DNA of 45,739 nt from the IMG/VR virus record IMGVR_UViG_3300042291_002066, positions 1-45,739 of that record; one strand, 5' to 3'. The position numbers were made by a program, and so were the translations under genes. Under the pieces are notes generated by a model. That model did not search any database. It saw only the letters and a program-made list of their open reading frames with translations, and was not told the origin of the DNA. Source of the DNA: a virus. This document shows positions 40,673-45,739 of this stretch, piece by piece. Position 1 is the stretch's first letter. Every line of letters starts with the position of its first letter.

Positions 40673-41137
40673 TTATCCTTTATAAAATGCTGTGTTTTTT
40701 TCGTTTTCGCGGAATTCTACTTGAACTACTTTTACGCGTCCTTCTGTTTCAATTTGAACAAAATCATTTAGTTTATTATAAAAATATTCAGCAAAACGTT
40801 CTGCTCCAACAGCTGGGAGAATTCGAAGTTGGATAACTCCAAATCGTTCCATTGCTTTAAATCCTTCTAGTTCGGGATCATCCTCCGTTACAATGGTGGT
40901 ATGATCTAGCATATAATCCATCCATTCTTTAGGATTTTTACCATCAATGGTATTTTTAGCACGTTTCATGCCTCCAAAATCCCAAACCCAATTGCGTTCG
41001 TCAAGTTCACCTTCAAACCATACTCTAAGGCTTACCCCGTAACCATGTAGGAAACGACAATGAGTTCCTTCAGCTTTCCACTGACGGAAGACTGTAGAAT
41101 AGCCATCAAATACTTTAGTGGATCTAAAACTACCCAT
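40673..41137 (-). CDS. queD: QueD-like 6-carboxytetrahydropterin synthase, variant metal site
   Basis: A 154-residue QueD/PTPS-fold protein. C27 in THCRFLHGYG matches the catalytic Cys, and LDHTTIV (78-84) and ERFAEYF the other active-site residues. Of the three zinc His of the family only the HG-His (H31) is in the expected place: the first reads STVFRQW instead of F-x-A-x-H, and HGH is HGY. H26 may replace one. It should convert dihydroneopterin triphosphate to CPH4. I recall this HCRFLHGY form from other phages and bacteria. Confidence 0.88.
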   Translation of the reverse strand: MGSFRSTKVFDGYSTVFRQWKAEGTHCRFLHGYGVSLRVWFEGELDERNWVWDFGGMKRAKNTIDGKNPKEWMDYMLDHTTIVTEDDPELEGFKAMERFGVIQLRILPAVGAERFAEYFYNKLNDFVQIETEGRVKVVQVEFRENEKNTAFYKG

Positions 41138-41405
41138 TCTTTTGGTTATAAAAGTCGATTACTTGTTGCATTGTACGTGTTCCTGTAAAGCGTGCTTTTT
41201 CTTGTTCGTCTTCCACTAGAATAACTGTAGGAACACTTTGAATTTTATAAATTTTAGCTGCATCTGGGGTGTAATCTATATTAAGTCTTTTAATAGATAT
41301 ACCTTGAGGTCTAGCTAAACAGGGTTTAGCGAGTTCGTCCATTAAAGGACCGAATTGTTTGCAGGGACCACACCAGTCCGCTGAGAAATACCATAATTGT
41401 TTCAT
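41130..41405 (-). CDS. Thioredoxin
   Basis: A 91-residue thioredoxin with the active site WCGPC at 11-15 and cis-Pro loop SVPTVILV. It is slightly shorter than the usual 105, lacking the first strand. It reduces protein disulfides. In this block it may support radical SAM or PRTase enzymes, or serve as a polymerase factor as in T7; only its place among queuosine genes is direct evidence. Confidence 0.9.
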   Translation of the reverse strand: MKQLWYFSADWCGPCKQFGPLMDELAKPCLARPQGISIKRLNIDYTPDAAKIYKIQSVPTVILVEDEQEKARFTGTRTMQQVIDFYNQKNG

Positions 41406-41632
41406 TGTTTGTTTGAATATTGATAATTAATAAAAAGAAACATAAGAGCAGCAGCTGTTAACCAACTATTACTTGATGCTTCAAAAAGTGAGCTAAATAA
41501 AAAGCTCCAGTGTCCATACTTTAAAAATAAAGTTTCGATTTTTTTCATTTTTTTGTTTTTTTGTTCTTCTTTCCAGTGTTTTTTGTTTGCACCATTAAAG
41601 ATATCTCTATATAAATTATCTCTATCGCTCAT
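41402..41632 (-). CDS. Small membrane protein with charged N-terminus, 76 aa
   Basis: The first 35 residues are highly charged (HWKEEQKNKKMKKIETLF), then come one or two hydrophobic segments (about residues 42-72, with WSFLFSSLFEASSNSWL and LTAAALMFLFINY). It has no signal cleavage site. It overlaps QueC by 11 bases and thioredoxin by 4, so it belongs to the same operon. Function unknown. Confidence 0.6.
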   Translation of the reverse strand: MSDRDNLYRDIFNGANKKHWKEEQKNKKMKKIETLFLKYGHWSFLFSSLFEASSNSWLTAAALMFLFINYQYSNKQ

Positions 41633-42452
41633 GACTTTCTAGTACTTTAGTTACTTCTGTTACTACATGTTCCCAAGTTACAGGACCGGTCTCATCTGCA
41701 TAAGATGCAGGATCAGGACGTCCTAGCTTAATAAATGCTTCAACTCGTTCTACTGAAGAAGCTGACTTATAATCACTAAACCATACTAGTTCAGTCCATC
41801 CAGGGTGTGTTTCAATAGTATGTTGGAGTGGTTTATAAGAAGTATTAGTACGTTTATAAATTTGATTAAAATTAAGGTCTAGTTCTTCACATAATCTCTC
41901 TCCGTCTTTCAGGATAGTGAACTTATCGCCTTCAAGATATGGAGTCCAGTATGATACTAATTCACTATCCCAGTTACCTACTCGGAAAGCATGATCATCA
42001 GCGTCACGAAACTCTTGACGACAGTCAGGATAAATAGCGTGATCACCGGCGTGAATACCTAAAGCAATAGAACATTCTTCTTTTTTCTCAGTAGCAATAG
42101 ATAAAGCAATCGCTTGAGTGATTGAACTGAAGATTTTGTTTCGGTTAGGAACAACTGTTGCTTTCATGTTTTCTTCAGCATAGTGTCCTTCAGGTATTTC
42201 ACCCCCACCTGTTACTAAAGCTGAGTTAAGTAGATCAGCTAACCCATCAAGTTTAATTACTTGATAATTAATTATTTTATTATGAATAAGTAAGTAGTTA
42301 ACTAGGGTCCGTGCTCGATCAAGTTCTACTCGGTGTTTTTGACCGTAGTCAAACGATACTGCTGTTACAGTATCAAATTCGCTTAGTGCTCTAAGCAATA
42401 ATGTTGAGGAATCCATTCCCCCGGATAATGAAACTACTACGTGTTTTGCCAT
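41622..42452 (-). CDS. queC: QueC-like 7-cyano-7-deazaguanine synthase lacking zinc cysteines
   Basis: A 276-residue PP-loop ATPase: SLSGGMDSS (8-16) binds ATP, GIHAGDHAIYPDCRQEF matches the QueC substrate region. QueC normally has four zinc Cys near the C-terminus (S-C-Y and C-x2-C-x2-C). Here that region reads NTSYKP and WFSDYKSASSVERVEAF, with no Cys, so the zinc site is absent. Other phage QueC relatives share this, from memory. It makes preQ0 from carboxydeazaguanine and ammonia. It is followed by the TGT-like gene on its 5' side. Confidence 0.88.
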   Translation of the reverse strand: MAKHVVVSLSGGMDSSTLLLRALSEFDTVTAVSFDYGQKHRVELDRARTLVNYLLIHNKIINYQVIKLDGLADLLNSALVTGGGEIPEGHYAEENMKATVVPNRNKIFSSITQAIALSIATEKKEECSIALGIHAGDHAIYPDCRQEFRDADDHAFRVGNWDSELVSYWTPYLEGDKFTILKDGERLCEELDLNFNQIYKRTNTSYKPLQHTIETHPGWTELVWFSDYKSASSVERVEAFIKLGRPDPASYADETGPVTWEHVVTEVTKVLESHER

Positions 42453-42482
42453 GTTTGTTATAAATATTTAAATGTGTCGGGT

Positions 42483-43271
42483 TTATAGATCGTTGATTTC
42501 ACGGAATTTTAGAAGATTATAAGATAAAAGTTCATAATCAACTTGATCAGATAACATAAAGAAATAGTCGTTCATGTTTGCTTTAGGTTTTTCAATCAAA
42601 CCTGAATTTGAATAACGCATTCCCTCTAAAGCAGCCATTACTGGGTTAGATGTATCAATAGATTCAATAAAATTGAAGCCACGATACCACCCAAATTCTT
42701 GTGGTACTTGACATCCCAATAGATGTACACGATCGTTTGAATCAATAGTTCCAGTTCTATGTAGAGCTGAAATTACGGATAGGCGACCAAGTGCTTTACC
42801 TAAATTTTTATTAGGGTGAGGTACTACATCATTGTAATAGGAAGCGCCATACGAGAATGCAATCTTTTTATAACCTAAATCTTTATAGGTTTGGTAACAA
42901 GTAGATGCTTCATGAATTGTGGTTGCTTGAACTACTGCTACTTTTTCTACCCCTTTAGGTAATTTATACTGAGACCATTGGCGGGCATTAACCACTGATT
43001 TGTCTCGGTTTTCCCAGACATCAGGAACAATAAACTCATTAGGACGTAACTGATCAATCCAGTATAATAGACGATCACTATCGTATGCTTCACCTAATTC
43101 ATGAAGCGAATTATCCATTATAATATAGCGCCCTTGTGCTTTAGAGGTTGTAAAATAGTCTTTATATCCTTGCTCTTGATCGAGCAAATGTGGGAGACAA
43201 TAATCATAGTCGTTAAATAAACGACTATCCCCTAGTAAACATAGGGGGGTTTCGTGAGATACTTTAATCAT
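42483..43271 (-). CDS. TGT/DpdA-like 7-deazaguanine transglycosylase candidate
   Basis: A 262-residue TIM-barrel-like protein. YIIMDNSLHELGEA (49-62) is placed as the D-S-G-G-F region of tRNA-guanine transglycosylases, with D53 as the first Asp. IVPDVW (81-86), KVAVVQATT (110-118), HLLGCQVPQEFGW (183-195) and FIESIDTSNPV (201-211) follow the TGT order, with D206 as possible nucleophile. It lacks the C-terminal zinc-Cys motif of tRNA enzymes and is shorter than them (about 375). This is what a DpdA DNA transglycosylase would look like, beside QueC. Motif-based reading, not searched. Confidence 0.72.
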   Translation of the reverse strand: MIKVSHETPLCLLGDSRLFNDYDYCLPHLLDQEQGYKDYFTTSKAQGRYIIMDNSLHELGEAYDSDRLLYWIDQLRPNEFIVPDVWENRDKSVVNARQWSQYKLPKGVEKVAVVQATTIHEASTCYQTYKDLGYKKIAFSYGASYYNDVVPHPNKNLGKALGRLSVISALHRTGTIDSNDRVHLLGCQVPQEFGWYRGFNFIESIDTSNPVMAALEGMRYSNSGLIEKPKANMNDYFFMLSDQVDYELLSYNLLKFREINDL

Positions 43272-43275
43272 AACT

Positions 43276-43307
43276 TAAATATAAATATTTTATTTGGGGT
43301 AGGCAAG
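43276..43307 (-). promoter_or_regulatory. Promoter-like (CTTGC-N19-TATATTTA), lower score
   Basis: Minus strand: CTTG at 43307-43304, TATATTTA at 43283-43276 with the common spacing. The TCG before the -7 box, present in nine other promoters, is missing (TATATTTA is preceded by ATT), so this is weaker. It would drive the TGT-like gene and the following QueC block. Confidence 0.5.
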
Positions 43308-43823
43308 TTTCTTTGGACGACCTCGTTTACGAATTTCAGTTGAGGTTGGAGTACCAAACTCATCAAGCGATTCATAAAACGATAGCAAATCATAAGACCA
43401 GTTACATAACCGATCAAGTAACTCTTCGCGACTGATTTTAAACGAGACAGTAAACGCATCAAGTAAAGCCTCGATACGAGAATTTTCTTCCTTATCAAAA
43501 TCAGCTAGCAAACGACGATAACGAGCAACGTCAACAGTAACTTTTTCGTATTGTGACTGGTAGTCATCCTTGTCTAAATTGAGTTTTTTACGCGCTTGTA
43601 TCGCAGCAGATTGTGCTTGCCAATAGTAACATGAAAAATCAAAATCACCATTTAAAATGCGATCTTTTAATGGAGCGCGTTTACCCAATGGTACACCAGG
43701 TTGAGAGTGGGTACGCCACCACATAAACTTGTTATAATTGAGTGGTTTGAGTTTAGATAGTTCCTTATCGACAACCTCTTCGGGTTGAGTAATAAATGTA
43801 TCTAAAAAGCAATTAAAAGGCAT
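43290..43823 (-). CDS. Hypothetical protein with AT-hook-like end, 177 aa
   Basis: A 177-residue helical, charged protein. FMWWRTHSQPGVPLGKRAPL and FSCYYWQAQSAAIQARKKL are its distinctive parts. The C-terminus reads EIRKRGRPKKLAYPK, where RGRPKK is an AT-hook core that binds the minor groove of A/T-rich DNA; this single hook is the only recognised motif. It may be a DNA-binding accessory protein. It precedes the TGT-like gene by 18 bases, with the promoter inside its 3' end. Confidence 0.65.
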   Translation of the reverse strand: MPFNCFLDTFITQPEEVVDKELSKLKPLNYNKFMWWRTHSQPGVPLGKRAPLKDRILNGDFDFSCYYWQAQSAAIQARKKLNLDKDDYQSQYEKVTVDVARYRRLLADFDKEENSRIEALLDAFTVSFKISREELLDRLCNWSYDLLSFYESLDEFGTPTSTEIRKRGRPKKLAYPK

Positions 43824-43905
43824 CCTCGATTGTTCCTGGTTTATTTTTTAATATTTCACGTAAGGTACGAAGAGAGGAGTGGTTAACCAACTCCTCTGCT
43901 TGCAT
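43813..43905 (-). CDS. Small protein, 30 aa
   Basis: ATG at 43905, five bases below the upstream stop, opens 30 codons: MQAEELVNHSSLRTL, then REILKNKPGTIEDAF. Its end overlaps the 177-residue gene start by 11 bases. The frame spans a strong hairpin (43873-43897). It could be a leader peptide whose translation affects that hairpin, or a very small real protein. Confidence 0.5.
   Translation of the reverse strand: MQAEELVNHSSLRTLREILKNKPGTIEDAF
43873..43897 (-). other. RNA hairpin inside the 30-codon gene
   Basis: AGAGGAGT (43873-43880) pairs with ACTCCTCT (43890-43897), and the enclosed GGTTAACCA adds GGTT/AACC pairing with one bulged A. No T-run follows on the minus strand, so it is not a standard terminator. 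It might control translation of the downstream 177-residue gene. Confidence 0.5.
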
Positions 43906-43909
43906 CTTA

Positions 43910-44077
43910 TTAACCCAGTTTTTCTTCGATTTCGACTTTGCGTTCTGCCAGCCTCTTGAATTCTGATGCCACATCTACTTGGTTGGGGTTTTCGGGATGG
44001 TAGCGGTAAAGCTCATCCATGATTTGAATAACTGACATTAGTTCGTCTAGCAATTGCATTTGTTCCTTCTGGTCCAT
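43910..44077 (-). CDS. Small acidic helical protein, 55 aa
   Basis: I chose ATG 44077 (MDQKEQMQLLDELM) because it is the first start below the promoter at 44098-44129, after AAATAAAAAATCAAGTTATG; a longer frame would begin upstream of the transcript. The 55-residue product is helical and acidic (IQIMDELYRYHPENPN, RLAERKVEIEEKLG). No family recognised. Confidence 0.65.
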   Translation of the reverse strand: MDQKEQMQLLDELMSVIQIMDELYRYHPENPNQVDVASEFKRLAERKVEIEEKLG

Positions 44078-44097
44078 AACTTGATTTTTTATTTGGG

Positions 44098-44129
44098 TAA
44101 ATATACGAAAGCCCTTACGGGCTTCCAAA
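44098..44129 (-). promoter_or_regulatory. Promoter with hairpin in the spacer
   Basis: Minus strand: TTTGG at 44129-44125, 19-base spacer, TATATTTA at 44105-44098, preceded by TTCG. The spacer contains AAGCCC-GTAA-GGGCTT (44124-44109), a 6-bp stem with tetraloop that lies between the boxes and might also terminate transcription arriving from upstream, since TTTCGTATATTT follows. Confidence 0.8.
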
Positions 44130-44131
44130 TT

Positions 44132-45190
44132 TTAAAAATATGTTTTTGTATTTCCGTCTAAATAATCTCGCAATTTTTTCTTACGCCAAGATGAGATACC
44201 TGAATTATTTAATAGTTTATCGTCCTCTAGTTTAGCTGGTTCGGGTTCTGGATTGTTTGGTTGTTTTTCATCTTCTAAACCATCATTTAAGGTTACATCC
44301 CAATCTTTTAATTCTTCTAATTCTGTTTCAGTATAGATATCAGTTCCTTCATTATCTTCTACTTGTTCTTCTAATGGAGTATCTTTATACATGTCATATC
44401 CTTCTTTAGAACGTAATTGGTTAAAAGCAAAGTTTGCTGCTATAACTAGAGCGATTGCTAGAGGATCAAATACAAAGATGATTATTAAAAGAAGCCAGTT
44501 AATAATCCGGTTCATCTCTACCCCAGTTAACTCTGAAAGGTATTTAAGTGGTCCTAGTTCACTTGCTGCTTCACTATTTACTTTAACCTCTAGAATTTGT
44601 GTTTCAAGAGAAAATATAGAATCATTTACAACATCTAGTTTAGTGGCTAGTCTTTCGTTTTCTTTAGCTGTTGATTCGATGTTTCGGATAGCTGAATTAT
44701 TTGTTTTAACTACTAGATTACCATTTTTGTCTGTAAATTGGGTAGTTGAACCTTTAGAGAGTGTACCTCTAAGCTCGTTGTTTGATTTTCTATCTGCTAA
44801 AAAATTATCTCTTGTTTCCTCGTATAATGCTTTTTTAGTTTCCAAAGCAGTGATTTGTTGAGTTACAATACCTTCTTTATTAGCTGTTTCCTGATACGCT
44901 CCCGATAAAAAACCATAGATACCTGCTGAGGTGATTAATATAAGCACACAAGTTGCTACTGCTAGGTATGCTCTTAAACCTTTATTTAAGGAATCCCAAT
45001 ATTGATAAAGCAGGGAAGCAATTACAAGTTTAGCTACCTCAAGCGAAGAAGCCATAATAATGACCTCAAGTGATGCACCAGCAAAGAGTTTGCTAAGGCC
45101 ACTAACTGAATAGAAAGCGGCAGAAGCAGAAACTGACAGGGCAGATAATGCTATTAAAAGCGGAAATATTTTATTCTTTAGGTTCTTCAT
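44132..45190 (-). CDS. Membrane protein with periplasmic coiled coil, 352 aa
   Basis: Four hydrophobic segments: about 8-28, 42-62, 76-98 and 226-252. Between the third and fourth a long heptad-rich stretch (residues 105-215) is rich in E, T, N and K and looks like a coiled coil on one side of the membrane. The last 95 residues are acidic with many Glu, ending KKKLRDYLDGNTK. FVFDPLAIALVIAANFAF resembles proteins I have seen in other marine T4-like phages. It may be a superinfection-related or tail-associated membrane protein. It follows the holin with a 20-base overlap. Confidence 0.72.
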   Translation of the reverse strand: MKNLKNKIFPLLIALSALSVSASAAFYSVSGLSKLFAGASLEVIIMASSLEVAKLVIASLLYQYWDSLNKGLRAYLAVATCVLILITSAGIYGFLSGAYQETANKEGIVTQQITALETKKALYEETRDNFLADRKSNNELRGTLSKGSTTQFTDKNGNLVVKTNNSAIRNIESTAKENERLATKLDVVNDSIFSLETQILEVKVNSEAASELGPLKYLSELTGVEMNRIINWLLLIIIFVFDPLAIALVIAANFAFNQLRSKEGYDMYKDTPLEEQVEDNEGTDIYTETELEELKDWDVTLNDGLEDEKQPNNPEPEPAKLEDDKLLNNSGISSWRKKKLRDYLDGNTKTYF

Positions 45191-45608
45191 CTCTTATACC
45201 TTTATGTTTATCTATTTTATCCAAGATTTGGTTTAATAGACTCATCTGGATAAATCCCGCCATAGATGCATTTTTAAGTGCACTTATGAGCTGGAACACC
45301 ATAAAAGGTACTACAATTACTTCACTAAGCCAAGCTGTACCAGCAAAGCCTTGTTCAACCATTAAAATAACTGTTAAAATAACTAACCACGCAACGGTGT
45401 TTCTTAGTACTTTAATTGCTTTACGTGTTTGGAATCCTTCTCTTCTAGTACCAGCAATCATACCAAATACTCCATCTAAAAACATTACTCCCACTATAGC
45501 TAGATACTGATCAGAATTTGCCATTGTTAGATTCATAAAATATGAACACATAAAGGTTATACCTGCGGTAAATGATGTGATAGCTAGTAGTGGGAGGCTT
45601 AGTTTCAT
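45171..45608 (-). CDS. Phage holin
   Basis: A 145-residue protein with three or four hydrophobic segments. FLDGVFGMIAGTRREGFQTR matches the D-x-x-x-G ... K/R loop of the holin_4 (toxin secretion/phage lysis holin) family, then KVLRNTVAWLVILTVILM and VVPFMVFQLISALKNASMAGF. It is placed directly downstream of an endolysin gene in the same operon, supporting a lysis role: forming holes in the inner membrane at the end of infection. Confidence 0.8.
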   Translation of the reverse strand: MKLSLPLLAITSFTAGITFMCSYFMNLTMANSDQYLAIVGVMFLDGVFGMIAGTRREGFQTRKAIKVLRNTVAWLVILTVILMVEQGFAGTAWLSEVIVVPFMVFQLISALKNASMAGFIQMSLLNQILDKIDKHKGIRDEEPKE

Positions 45609-45614
45609 AGTAGT

Positions 45615-45739
45615 TTATTTAACGTATTCGTAATACTTTTTAGTTTTGGCGTTTCTGTCTTCTAAACCATGAGTACCACCGTTGATACGTTTTGTAAGTT
45701 CTAAGATAGCAGCATCGTTGATACCTTTATCGCAAATTG
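45615..45739 (-). CDS. GH19-like endolysin, C-terminal end only
   Basis: The frame enters from the right edge and ends at 45615. The 41 visible codons contain AAILELTKRINGGTHGLEDR followed by a Lys/Tyr-rich end; the T-K-R-I-N-G-G-x-x-G-L-x-D-R pattern is typical of GH19 chitinase-like lysozymes used as phage endolysins. It is followed 6 bases later by the holin gene. The catalytic part lies beyond the window. Confidence 0.75.
   Translation of the reverse strand, partial: ICDKGINDAAILELTKRINGGTHGLEDRNAKTKKYYEYVK

Noticed and set aside
43268-43498. 76-codon minus-strand frame over the AT-hook-like gene
   Set aside because: Alternative frame of the 177-residue gene; its product shows no structure and the longer gene has a convincing C-terminus.
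44391-44861. 156-codon plus-strand frame
   Set aside because: Antisense to a coherent membrane coiled-coil protein; composition is Ser/Leu/Arg-rich as expected for a shadow.

Overview
This window reads as part of a large, AT-rich, T4-like tailed phage (Caudoviricetes) infecting a Bacteroidota host, probably Flavobacteriia-like. The phage assignment rests on a T4-type replisome (family B DNA polymerase, gp45-like sliding clamp, gp44/gp62-like clamp loader), a holin and endolysins, and dense coding with ATGA and TAATG stop/start overlaps. The host inference rests on the promoters: a TTTGG box, a 19-bp spacer and a TA(T/C)ATT(C/T)A box, which resembles the Bacteroidota sigma factor pattern, followed by A/T-rich leaders such as AAATAAATGTTATG rather than strong Shine-Dalgarno sites. 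No virion structural genes, tRNAs or CRISPR arrays were seen. Every gene but one is on the minus strand, so transcription runs from high to low coordinates.

Layout in transcription order (right to left). 45.7-43.3 kb: the end of a GH19-like endolysin, a holin, a coiled-coil membrane protein and small proteins. 43.3-38.2 kb: a 7-deazaguanine block (TGT/DpdA-like protein, QueC, thioredoxin, QueD, QueE, FolE) plus a hypoxanthine-type phosphoribosyltransferase. 38.2-28.5 kb: a MazG-like protein, a DNA polymerase split between motifs B and C, the clamp, Hsp20, GroES, GroEL and the clamp loader. 28.5-8.4 kb: an Nmad1-like protein, a PD-(D/E)XK nuclease, then a sugar and glycan island of about 20 kb with many glycosyltransferases, two methyltransferases and a nucleotide-sugar pathway. 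8.4-0 kb: many short genes of unknown function, two HNH-like proteins, a SWIM zinc protein, a membrane-anchored glucosaminidase, a metallophosphoesterase, and one divergent lipoprotein beside a 20-bp perfect palindrome.

The block FolE, QueD, QueE, QueC plus a TGT-like protein suggests the phage makes preQ0-type bases and may put them into its own DNA. The sugar island combines a GDP-mannose-4,6-dehydratase-like enzyme, a DegT-fold protein with His in place of the PLP lysine (as in ColD/DdhC 3-dehydratases), a two-subunit E1-like thiamine diphosphate enzyme, an RmlC-like epimerase, a heptokinase-like PfkB protein and a PhyH oxygenase. My best inference is a branched or 3-deoxy sugar pathway feeding phage-encoded glycosyltransferases; the target (virion, DNA or host surface) cannot be told from this window.

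Many genes shorter than about 60 codons were found by reading the gaps between larger genes; most are held in place by exact stop/start overlaps with their neighbours. After adding them, no gene-free stretch longer than 300 bases remains.
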